Positions 10,901 to 18,060 of a DNA stretch of 19,767 bases are shown here, one piece after another (position 1 is the stretch's first letter; each line of letters begins with the position of its first letter). The stretch is taken from NCBI GenBank assembly GCA_964584775.1, contig CAZPBC010000038.1, positions 1-19,767 on the forward strand, given 5' to 3'. A model generated the notes under the pieces. That model saw nothing but the letters and a program-made list of their open reading frames with translations. It had not been told where the DNA came from and did no database searches. This stretch comes from CAZPBC01 sp964584775 (GTDB lineage: Bacteria > Chlamydiota > Chlamydiia > Chlamydiales > SLFE01). The position numbers and the translations under genes were made by a program.

Positions 10901-12133
10901 GTTGCGGATGAAGGGCGAACTCTTGAAGAGTATAAAAAACTGCTTTCAACCAAGTCGATTGAGCCTCTTCAAATGTTTACTGTGGAACTCGGAACCACGA
11001 TCAATAAAGAAGATGGAACCATCGTTGAAGTGGGTGAGAAGATTGCAGAGTGGGAGCAACACAACATTCCTATCATCTGCGACCGCCCAGGATATGTGAA
11101 ATACGAAGACTTGGTAGAGGGAATTTCTACCGAGCGTGTCACGAACAAGCAAACAGGGCAAGCTGAGATCACCGTGAAGCAACATCGTGGGGAACTCCAT
11201 CCTCAGATTGCGATCTATGCTGACGATACCTTAAGTGAGCTTGTCGGAACCTATCCGATTCCAACCGGAGCTATTATTTCCGTCGACGAAGGAAAATTTG
11301 CTTCAGCTGGAACGCTCTTGGCCAGGTTGCCTAGAGGGGCTCTCAAAACCAAGGATATCACCGGGGGTCTACCGCGTGTTGCTGAGCTTCTCGAAGCGAG
11401 AAAGCCTAAAGCTGCTGCGGAGATCGCGAAGATTGACGGTACAGTGGACTTCGGAGTGCATAAGAATAAGCGCTTAGTGATCGTCCGTGATGAGACCTCA
11501 GGAATGCAAGAAGAGCACCTGATTCCTCACACAAAGCACTTGATCGTGCAGCGTGGTGACCATGTGGTGAAAGGCCAACAGCTTACTGATGGCTCTGTGA
11601 TTCCACATGAAATCCTTGAGGTGTGTGGAGTTCGTGAGCTACAGAAGTACCTGGTCAACCAGGTTCAAGAGGTCTATCGCTTACAAGGGGTAGATATCAA
11701 CGACAAGCACATCGAAGTGATCATCCGCCAGATGCTCAAAAAAGTGCGCGTGGTTGACCCAGGTGACACGAACCTCCTCTATGGTGAAGAAATCGATAAG
11801 AAGAGCTTTGAGGCGGAAAACCGAAAGGTCGCTGCAGAGGGTGGAAAAGCTGCTCAAGCAACACCTCTTCTTCTTGGTATCACTAAAGCGTCTCTTTCTA
11901 CTGAGTCCTTTATTTCAGCAGCCTCTTTCCAAGATACGACGCGTATTTTGACAGAAGCGGCATTCGCTGGGAAAAAAGACCACCTTCGTGGTTTCAAAGA
12001 GAACATCATCATGGGGCACACCATCCCAGCTGGAACCGGATTTGCCGAACACGAGCGTGTCTACAAGGTGGTAGACCAAGACGACCTTGAAGACCTTGTC
12101 TTCGACTTTGAGTCAGTCGAAGTCGGGGCTTAA
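7943..12133 (+). CDS. rpoC: DNA-directed RNA polymerase subunit beta'
   Basis: RpoC is the largest RNA polymerase subunit and supplies the catalytic metal site. The 1396-residue product is complete and equals the chlamydial length as I recall it. In order one sees the N-terminal zinc site ([19 protein letters not shown], about residues 70-90), the coiled-coil clamp helices that bind sigma, the active site NADFDGDQM with Mg-binding D462, D464 and D466, the bridge helix and trigger loop (about 800-1000, including [19 protein letters not shown] and [21 protein letters not shown]), the second zinc cluster (C...RGVCTSCYG, about 890-905), and the C-terminal [13 protein letters not shown]. AGGAG at 7932-7936 is 6 nt before the ATG. 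A strong terminator follows the stop. No intein or insertion disrupts it. Confidence 0.99.
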   Translation: [1396 protein letters not shown]

Positions 12134-12147
12134 TCTCTTTCTTGTGA

Positions 12148-12180
12148 GCGGGCTCCTAGGAGCCCGCATTTTCTTTTCTT
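12148..12180 (+). terminator. Rho-independent terminator of rpoBC
   Basis: GCGGGCTC (12148-12155) pairs with GAGCCCGC (12160-12167) around CTAG, an eight-bp GC-rich stem, and is followed by ATTTTCTTTTCTT. The hairpin begins 14 nt after the rpoC stop. This is the clearest intrinsic terminator in the window and closes the ribosomal/RNA polymerase cluster. Confidence 0.92.
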
Positions 12181-12188
12181 CTCTCTAA

Positions 12189-12217
12189 ATGACCTAATAA
12201 AAATTTTATTATATAGT
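12189..12217 (+). promoter_or_regulatory. Candidate promoter with fully palindromic spacer
   Basis: ATGACC (12189-12194; 4/6 to TTGACA) and TATAGT (12212-12217; 5/6 to TATAAT) are separated by exactly 17 bp. The spacer TAATAAAA-A-TTTTATTA (12195-12211) is a perfect palindrome around one A. It would drive the two membrane-protein genes downstream, with transcription starting near 12224. AT-rich spacers favour chlamydial sigma-66 promoters. The dyad might also bind a regulator; this is inference. Confidence 0.4.
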
Positions 12218-12268
12218 CTAAATTTTTAAGTCAGGCAAAATTTTCCTTTTTATAAAGAATCTGTTAAA

Positions 12269-12814
12269 ATGGAGAGTCGAGAAAATTTGAGCATGACTAT
12301 GGCTAATTTAAGTTCTGTAGACACCCAATGGGCCAAATTTGAGAACGATTCTCTGCTTCCAGGAGGAACGAGAGTTTTCATTGAAGGTACCATCGTGATG
12401 GCTTCCAAGTACATTCTTACAAAGTCTGTCGTTGGACCGATCGCATTTGGATTTTTTCCCATGTTGATTGCACATACCATGGCTGAAGCTTCTTTCAGAA
12501 GGGGGATTTGCAATAGTTTGAAGGGGTACGTCTTTGTTCATCTAGTGGCCTCAGTCGCACTCTGCACAATTACCGCAGTTGCAATGCTCGCCATTGGAGG
12601 AGCTCCTATCACTGCTGCAATGGTCGGTCAACTCGTTCTCTATCTTGCTGCTCCAACGATTGTGGATACCATTTTAAACATCATGACAGCAGGGCTGAAG
12701 AAATATATGAGTTCCGATATTCATAAACCCATCCAATACAAGCCCGTCCGTCACTTTAGTAAAATGATTGAGAAAGTCATTTCTCCCAAAAAAGAATCTC
12801 TTCAAACCGCTTGA
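12269..12814 (+). CDS. Hypothetical multi-pass membrane protein (Inc-like candidate)
   Basis: I do not recognise a named family. The 181-residue product has a polar N terminus, a hydrophobic stretch at about residues 49-72 (KSVVGPIAFGFFPMLIA), and a long hydrophobic block at about 87-143 with two helices broken by GGAP near 110-113. A basic tail follows (HKPIQYKPVRHFSKMIEKVISPKK). A bilobed hydrophobic block with cytosolic-type tails is the shape of chlamydial inclusion membrane (Inc) proteins, but no marker proves secretion. It shares SVVGxxAF and a roughly 54-residue ungapped weak match with the next gene, suggesting a tandem duplication. The start is uncertain: ATG 12269, 12293 or 12299, none with a strong ribosome site. 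The rpoC terminator and a candidate promoter lie upstream. Confidence 0.7.
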   Translation: MESRENLSMTMANLSSVDTQWAKFENDSLLPGGTRVFIEGTIVMASKYILTKSVVGPIAFGFFPMLIAHTMAEASFRRGICNSLKGYVFVHLVASVALCTITAVAMLAIGGAPITAAMVGQLVLYLAAPTIVDTILNIMTAGLKKYMSSDIHKPIQYKPVRHFSKMIEKVISPKKESLQTA

Positions 12815-12830
12815 CCATCGGTAGGTTATC

Positions 12831-13898
12831 TTGAGACTTGAAGCCATCCGGCAGGTAGAGACGAACTTTGTGACACGCTCCGTTAAATGTGTTTCTGTGG
12901 TCGGAGCTTCAGCCTTTGCGTATACAGCTTCTACACTCGCTTCCTTCTTTTTAGCAACGACAGCTATCACCCTCTTGGTTGTTGATCTTTTAACATGGAC
13001 GGCGCTAGAACTGTCAGGTGTGCGCACGATGCAAGAGTATGTGACATACAAGCTCTGCTCTGTGGGATTGGTTTCAACAATCAGTACCATTGCATTCCAC
13101 CTCCTTTTCGGACTGCCAGTCTCACTCGTGAGTCTTATGATCATAGGGGGAGCTTTTTCAGCAGTTTCAGTCGTTGAAGATCTGCTGATCCGTTTCATTT
13201 CAAGATACGCAGAGTTGACACATCCATTTGTAGATAGAGTCATTTACTCACCTGAGCTTCCTCGTGGACGTCTTCCTGCTGTAGTCATCGAAGAGTTGAG
13301 AGATAGCCAAGAGCAAATGGATGCCAGTTTTGCCTATGAGGGGCCACCCACACCTTTTGCGGTTCAGACTCCCTATTCGTGTCTCCCGAGAACTCCAGCC
13401 CAACAGTTTCACAGTCCGTTCAAGAGACCCTGTCCGAGGAGCATAAATCGTGAGTATAAGTTATACCCCCCTGAAATTGAGGTAAAAGAAGAGTGTGTTG
13501 TCGTCCGATTTCCTCAATGGGATAAAGTGGATAATCAATATATTCAATCGTTAGTGGAAAAATTGAAAGATGATTATTCTGATTGGCCTGTTCATTTGCA
13601 TCTTGGATCTTTAGAAAAACTCACGGAGGAGGGGTTGATCCACTTGCGTAGTTTACAGGCTTCCGTTTCACTATCTCTAAAACCTTCATTCCCTGATCAA
13701 GAGACACTTTGTACCCTTATCAAAGCAGCTGCATTGCAAGAGCTTGAGCTAATAGGAGTTTGCTTCCCACTGTCGGGCACTCTCATAGAGGCTCTGAGAA
13801 AAGTTCCTAAGCTCATATTTAAACAGCCTAAGGACCTCTCCATGGAGACGATTCAAGGTCTTCGTAACTCATTCTGTGATGTTACTGTTGAAGAGTAA
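12831..13898 (+). CDS. Hypothetical membrane protein with LRR-like C-terminal region
   Basis: No named family is recognised. From a TTG at 12831 (AGG at 12823-12825; in-frame stop TAG at 12822) the product is 355 residues; the next possible start is GTG 12870 and the first in-frame ATG is far inside. Hydrophobic segments lie at about 20-55 and 70-122, paralogous to those of the preceding protein. A proline-rich linker spans about 138-203. The C-terminal 140 residues show units of about 24 residues with an xLxLx strand and a following helix (HLHLGSLEKLTEEGLIHLRSL; SLSLKPSF...; LQELELIGV...; KLIFKQPKDLSMETIQGLRNS), resembling irregular leucine-rich repeats. The gap to the previous gene is 16 bp. 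A membrane-anchored protein with a protein-binding tail is plausible, perhaps an Inc-type effector (inference). Confidence 0.72.
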   Translation: MRLEAIRQVETNFVTRSVKCVSVVGASAFAYTASTLASFFLATTAITLLVVDLLTWTALELSGVRTMQEYVTYKLCSVGLVSTISTIAFHLLFGLPVSLVSLMIIGGAFSAVSVVEDLLIRFISRYAELTHPFVDRVIYSPELPRGRLPAVVIEELRDSQEQMDASFAYEGPPTPFAVQTPYSCLPRTPAQQFHSPFKRPCPRSINREYKLYPPEIEVKEECVVVRFPQWDKVDNQYIQSLVEKLKDDYSDWPVHLHLGSLEKLTEEGLIHLRSLQASVSLSLKPSFPDQETLCTLIKAAALQELELIGVCFPLSGTLIEALRKVPKLIFKQPKDLSMETIQGLRNSFCDVTVEE

Positions 13899-13925
13899 TT
13901 GTCGATTCCTACATGATGTGGCTAT

Positions 13926-14531
13926 ATGACTACCTGTATGATGATCTTCACTTCAGCACTATTTGTTCTCCCCATCTTCTCGGTCTTTGCAGATGAAAGC
14001 AGTGAGGAGGAGGTTGCAACTTTCGCAGGCGGCTGTTTCTGGTGTATGCAACAGGTTTTTGATAGTGAGAAGGGAGTTCTCTCTACGACAGTTGGCTATA
14101 CGGGTGGAGATGCACCAAATCCTACCTATGCTCAAGTTTCTTCAGGTCAGACAGGTCACGCTGAGGCAATCGAAGTGCGCTATGACCCCAATAAAATCTC
14201 CTACGAAGAGCTTCTTCAAACGTTTTGGAGGAATGTCGATCCAGAGGCAAAAGATGCGCAATTTTGCGATAAGGGACCTCAGTACCGCTCTGAAATTTTC
14301 ACACACAGTGAAGAGCAAAAAGAGCTCGCCGAAAAATCAAAGCAAGCACTCCTAAGTAGTGGTCAAGTTAAAGTCATCTATACTGAGATCACGCCTGTAA
14401 GTACGTTCTACCCCGCAGAGGAGTACCATCAAAAGTATTATCTCAAGAAACCCACAAGGTATAAGTTTTATAAGTACCTTTGTGGGCGTGCTCAAAGGCT
14501 AAAAGAGCTTTGGGAGCAGCCGAAAAAATAG
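13926..14531 (+). CDS. msrA: Peptide methionine sulfoxide reductase MsrA, exported
   Basis: MsrA reduces methionine-S-sulfoxide in proteins back to methionine. The 201-residue product has the catalytic motif GCFWC (Cys37 nucleophile, Cys40) just after the start of the domain, then GYTGGDAPNPTYAQVSSGQTGHAEAIEV, the WRNVDP segment, QFCDKGPQYRSEIF and FYPAEEYHQKYY, all typical. A late Cys near residue 187 (LCGRA) could be the resolving cysteine. The first 22 residues are a likely signal peptide ending VFA, so it probably acts in the periplasm. Start ATG 13926 is chosen because it leaves positive-free but hydrophobic residues; ATG 13938 or 13941 are alternatives. Its 3' end overlaps the convergent Nudix gene by 40 bp. 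Confidence 0.93.
   Translation: MTTCMMIFTSALFVLPIFSVFADESSEEEVATFAGGCFWCMQQVFDSEKGVLSTTVGYTGGDAPNPTYAQVSSGQTGHAEAIEVRYDPNKISYEELLQTFWRNVDPEAKDAQFCDKGPQYRSEIFTHSEEQKELAEKSKQALLSSGQVKVIYTEITPVSTFYPAEEYHQKYYLKKPTRYKFYKYLCGRAQRLKELWEQPKK
14444..14486 (-). terminator. Terminator of the pknD-Nudix operon, inside msrA
   Basis: Read on the - strand, CCCACAAAGGTA (14486-14475) pairs with TACCTTGTGGG (14461-14451) with one bulged A, a stem of about 11 bp around a 13-nt loop. It begins 5 nt after the Nudix TGA (14494-14492) and is followed at once by TTTCTTG (14450-14444). Position, stem and T-rich tail fit an intrinsic terminator. All of it is coding sequence for the MsrA C terminus on the other strand. 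Confidence 0.6.
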
Positions 14532-15043
14532 AGCCCGGTCAAAAGAATCCCATCCACTGGTCTTTCTTCCTTTATATACTGCCTCAGTGCATCTTTATCA
14601 AATAGGGTTGGATTGATGATTTCACCGGGATCTAATTGAGGCTCTTTGATTTTTTCAACCGCTTCAATGTGTATGAAGAGGATCTGCTGAGTGCAGATTC
14701 CAGGCATCGGGTAACTTTTCCCTAAAATTTTGGGGTTCTTTCCGCGGTATCCTGTCTCTTCTAAAAGCTCTCTTTCTGCGGATGATAGAGGGTTTTCACC
14801 TTCTTCGATAAACCCACCAGGAAGCGCGAGAACCTCCTGACGGACGGCTTGTCTCCACTCTCTGTTGAAAACCCACTTGCCGTCAGCTGTGGTGGCGATA
14901 ATGGAGACGGAGTGTGAGGCGGGGAGCGACATTCTATAGTAGGCTGTCTGGTAACCAGAGGGATAGGTCAACATCTCTTCATCGACGGTGAGAAACTCGT
15001 TCAAGAGACGTTTTTCAGATTCAACTTTTGGACGTTTAGACAT
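14492..15043 (-). CDS. Nudix hydrolase, ADP-ribose pyrophosphatase-like
   Basis: Nudix enzymes cleave nucleoside diphosphates linked to another moiety. The 183-residue product contains a complete Nudix box, G-x5-E-x7-REL-x-EE-x-G-Y (GFIEEGE...REL.EE.GY, about residues 76-98), which provides the Mg-binding glutamates. The sequence around it (FNREWRQAVRQEVLALPGG) resembles ADP-sugar pyrophosphatases of the NudF type; the substrate cannot be told. I choose ATG 15043 because it overlaps the pknD stop in ATGTCTAA and gives a normal length. The open frame extends upstream into pknD, but that part would be unrelated sequence. It is the last gene of the - strand operon and ends within msrA. Confidence 0.88.
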   Translation of the reverse strand: MSKRPKVESEKRLLNEFLTVDEEMLTYPSGYQTAYYRMSLPASHSVSIIATTADGKWVFNREWRQAVRQEVLALPGGFIEEGENPLSSAERELLEETGYRGKNPKILGKSYPMPGICTQQILFIHIEAVEKIKEPQLDPGEIINPTLFDKDALRQYIKEERPVDGILLTGLYFFGCSQSSFSL

Positions 15044-18005
15044 CTCGTGCTTTTTGTTCGAAAAGTTTTTGGTTTTCTGAGTCTTGGATGACGTTGTAAT
15101 AAAGGGCGAGAGAGCGATAGAGTTCGCGTTTTTCCCAGTCAAAGGACTGTTCGAACCAGCGGCCATCCAGAGCGATTTTCTTATTCAAAAAGGCTGTTGC
15201 CAAGTTCCAACTTCTGGGAAAAGAGGTTTCTAGAAGGGATTTAAAGTGGATACTTGCGATCTCCCCTCCTTCCGTAGCAAGAAGAAGCAAGCCATAAAGG
15301 TAGTGAAGGTAGGAGTCACCCGAAGTAATTTGCTCTAAGGGGTATTTTTGAAAGACATTTTTTGCTTCGTCCCATTCGTGGTTTTTAAGGTGAGCCCATA
15401 TTTTTAGGATATCAATTCTGAGAACACCCTCCTCAGAAAAGGGAACTTTTTCCAAAAGGTGAATTGTAGGAAGGATGTCTTCGTTGTGATCAAGACTATA
15501 GTTAAGAAGTGTCATAAAGAGATGGAGAGTTCTTGGAGTGATCTCTTTATCGCTATGAAGCCACTTCTGTAAATAGGTGACTTTACAGGGGGCACGCACA
15601 CCTTCTAAAAAGGGAGTATAGATACGATCGATCATCTCTCGTTCTTTTACGCGTTTTTCCTCATCAAGTATGGATTCGATTCCCTCAATCAAATCAAATG
15701 CATGGAGCTCGAGAAGAACAATTAAACAAGTTTGAAAAAGCGCTGGAAAGAAGAGTTTTTGATCAAAAAGGTAGTGTACAATCTCTTCAACGAAATAGGG
15801 TCTATTCATCCAAAAGCTGAGAACAATGGCCCACTCAAATCGGTACGCTGTCTCCATGTGTTCACTGCAGGGTTCGGTCTCTAAAAAGGGAAGAGTTTCC
15901 CAGTGTTCGGAAAGGTTTGTGATCAATTTCGTCGTAGCGACCTCTTTCAAACACTCAGGGAGATGCCGGAAAACAATATAGAGTAACTCGTAAGTTGCTG
16001 AGCGACGACTCCTGGAACACTCATGCAAACGGAAAATGATTTGTTCTTTCAATAGTTTGAGGAGAGGGTGCTTTTTGTAGCGGCGGAAAGCGAGCATATA
16101 GCAGCGGAGCTCATCTTCGATGTCGTTTGCGACCTTATAAACGAGTGCTTTTCCGAGGTAACCTAGGGGGCCTGCATGGGTTTGGATGAGCTGTTCAAAC
16201 TCTTCCAATGCCCTCTCTATAAGAATGGGTTTTTGAGAGGGATCATACTCCATTTTTGCTTGCTCAAGGAGGGCGATTCCTGCACGGAACAGGGCATCTC
16301 GACCTTCTGTGCGACCGGGGAACGTGTAAGCAATCCGACGGTATTCGGAAACGGCTTTTTCATAAGCTCCAAAGGCCAAGAAGGCATCAGGCACGGCCAG
16401 GCAACTCACACTCACGCTTTCTCCACCTGTCGAAAGTGTGAGGGGAGCCATCTCAAAGTCTGCGTCGCGGCTGATAATTCCAATATGGGTTCCTGTTAAA
16501 GGAAGATGGCTAATCGTGCTAAACTGGAGCTGATCGTCTAGATAGAAGTAGAAGCTGTTGTCGATTTTTTCGATCCGGATTTTATGCATTTGGTGTTTTT
16601 CTAAAACAACTTCCGGCTGTGAGATCACTTCGATCGTTGAGCGAAGGAGTTTTGTCGCAGGGTGCTCATTTGTGCCGATCCATAGGGTGTACCCGTCGTT
16701 GATATGGCGTCTTTCCTCGACTTCAGGAACGTTGAGAAGGAAGCCGATTCCATGGCCTTTTCTGCCTATCTTGATCTCCGTTTCCAGGCGGACATTTCCT
16801 GGAAAGGATTGATTGGAGATCATCAAAAGCACCCAGTCTGCCGAGGTGGGGCTCTGTGTGATGGCGGTATGTTCTGCGATCAAGACATTTTCTTGGAATT
16901 GCCAGTCGTTTTTCTCGTGGATATCAAGGTGGGCCACTTGTGTCCACTCTGAGCGTCCTTCGATATAGGACTCTAGCTCACTGATAAATTCCTCGACACT
17001 GGAGTAGCGATCGGCTGGATTAGGAGAGAGACAGCGTTTGCAGATCTGTTCAAGAAGAGGAGGAACGTCCCTCGTGGGAGCCACTTCAGAAGGGTTCTTG
17101 AACTTCTCCTTATGGACGGTTTTTCTAAAGTTGGAGATCGACTTTCGGATAAAAGGGGTGCGCAGAGCTAGCATAGAGTATAAGAGCACTCCCAACGAAT
17201 AGATATCACTCTGTTTGGTTGCAGGGGAGCCGAGGACCCTTTCCGGGGCGAGGTAGGATGGGGTACCTGCTAGCTTTTCTCCCTTGGGTCCTTTCGATTC
17301 CTCTTCATGTAGAGCAAGGCCCCAATCGAGGATCATCACCTCACCAAATTTTCCGACGATAATGTTCTCTCCTTTGATGTCTCGGTGTAATACACCACAG
17401 GAGTGGGCATAGGCGATGCCTTGAGAAATTTGAACGAGGTAGCGGATGAGTGTGGGAATCGTTCCGCCGATCTCGTCGACTTTTTCCCCTGCCTGTTCGC
17501 GCTTGCGGATTTCTCTGAAAAGAGACTTCAATGTGCGTCCTTCGACGTAGGGCATGGTGTAATAGATATTATGTTCACCTTCATGAATCGAATAGATCGG
17601 AATGATCGAGGGGTGGGTGAGTTGTGAGGTGAGCCGTGCTTCTTTTAAAAAACGCGCGTAGAGTTTCTTTTGCTCACCGAGATCTTTACGGATCCGCTTG
17701 AGTGCAATTTTCCTACCACAAGAGGTGTCGTAGGCAATAAACACCTCTCCCATGCCTCCTTGTGCAATCTTCTCTAGGATTTGGTAAGTGCCAATGGTAA
17801 AGAGCACCTCTTTCTCTTTGGGGGCGTGCTCTTCGAGGATGGTGAGGTCGGCTTGGGATTCGACATAGCTGCTCTCCTCCTCCTCTCCTAAGGGAGCTTG
17901 GCAGTAGCTACAGAAACGAGGTGCCTCTTCAGTAGAGGCGATGAAGTATCGAGCCTCACAGGCTTTGCAATGCACTTCAGACCGCGTTTCTTTCTCCACA
18001 GACAT
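15036..18005 (-). CDS. pknD: Serine/threonine protein kinase PknD with N-terminal zinc ribbon
   Basis: This is a Hanks-type kinase of 989 residues. An N-terminal CxxC...CxxC zinc-ribbon-like motif (C13, C16, C32, C35) is followed by an acidic linker. The kinase domain (about 72-360) has glycine loop AQGGMGEV (81-88), Lys103 in IALK, Glu122, HRDIKGEN (207-214) with catalytic Asp209, DWG (227-229) instead of DFG, and APE near 252. After it come a beta-rich region (about 370-530) and a long helical, TPR-like region. The segment around 535 (SCLAVPDAFL, then YRRIA..FPGR) matches chlamydial PknD as I remember it. Chlamydial PknD phosphorylates a type III secretion YscD-like protein. AAAGG lies 6 nt before the ATG. 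No transmembrane helix is seen. Confidence 0.93.
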   Translation of the reverse strand: MSVEKETRSEVHCKACEARYFIASTEEAPRFCSYCQAPLGEEEESSYVESQADLTILEEHAPKEKEVLFTIGTYQILEKIAQGGMGEVFIAYDTSCGRKIALKRIRKDLGEQKKLYARFLKEARLTSQLTHPSIIPIYSIHEGEHNIYYTMPYVEGRTLKSLFREIRKREQAGEKVDEIGGTIPTLIRYLVQISQGIAYAHSCGVLHRDIKGENIIVGKFGEVMILDWGLALHEEESKGPKGEKLAGTPSYLAPERVLGSPATKQSDIYSLGVLLYSMLALRTPFIRKSISNFRKTVHKEKFKNPSEVAPTRDVPPLLEQICKRCLSPNPADRYSSVEEFISELESYIEGRSEWTQVAHLDIHEKNDWQFQENVLIAEHTAITQSPTSADWVLLMISNQSFPGNVRLETEIKIGRKGHGIGFLLNVPEVEERRHINDGYTLWIGTNEHPATKLLRSTIEVISQPEVVLEKHQMHKIRIEKIDNSFYFYLDDQLQFSTISHLPLTGTHIGIISRDADFEMAPLTLSTGGESVSVSCLAVPDAFLAFGAYEKAVSEYRRIAYTFPGRTEGRDALFRAGIALLEQAKMEYDPSQKPILIERALEEFEQLIQTHAGPLGYLGKALVYKVANDIEDELRCYMLAFRRYKKHPLLKLLKEQIIFRLHECSRSRRSATYELLYIVFRHLPECLKEVATTKLITNLSEHWETLPFLETEPCSEHMETAYRFEWAIVLSFWMNRPYFVEEIVHYLFDQKLFFPALFQTCLIVLLELHAFDLIEGIESILDEEKRVKEREMIDRIYTPFLEGVRAPCKVTYLQKWLHSDKEITPRTLHLFMTLLNYSLDHNEDILPTIHLLEKVPFSEEGVLRIDILKIWAHLKNHEWDEAKNVFQKYPLEQITSGDSYLHYLYGLLLLATEGGEIASIHFKSLLETSFPRSWNLATAFLNKKIALDGRWFEQSFDWEKRELYRSLALYYNVIQDSENQKLFEQKARDV

Positions 18006-18060
18006 GTTTAACCTTTATAGAAGGTAGTGGTGGGTGCTGCATTAAAAGTGTTCCGAACCC

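Noticed and set aside
12674..13243. - strand open frame of 189 aa antisense to the two membrane-protein genes
   Set aside because: Rich in Ser/Thr/Arg, no hydrophobic core or motif. The + strand frames show coherent membrane segments and paralogy, so they are the real genes.
13963..14355. + strand 130-aa frame inside msrA
   Set aside because: It is a shifted-frame shadow of msrA; the msrA frame carries all catalytic motifs.
15044..15166. N-terminal extension of the Nudix frame into pknD
   Set aside because: The added 41 residues are low-complexity and overlap conserved pknD coding sequence; ATG 15043 gives a normal Nudix protein.
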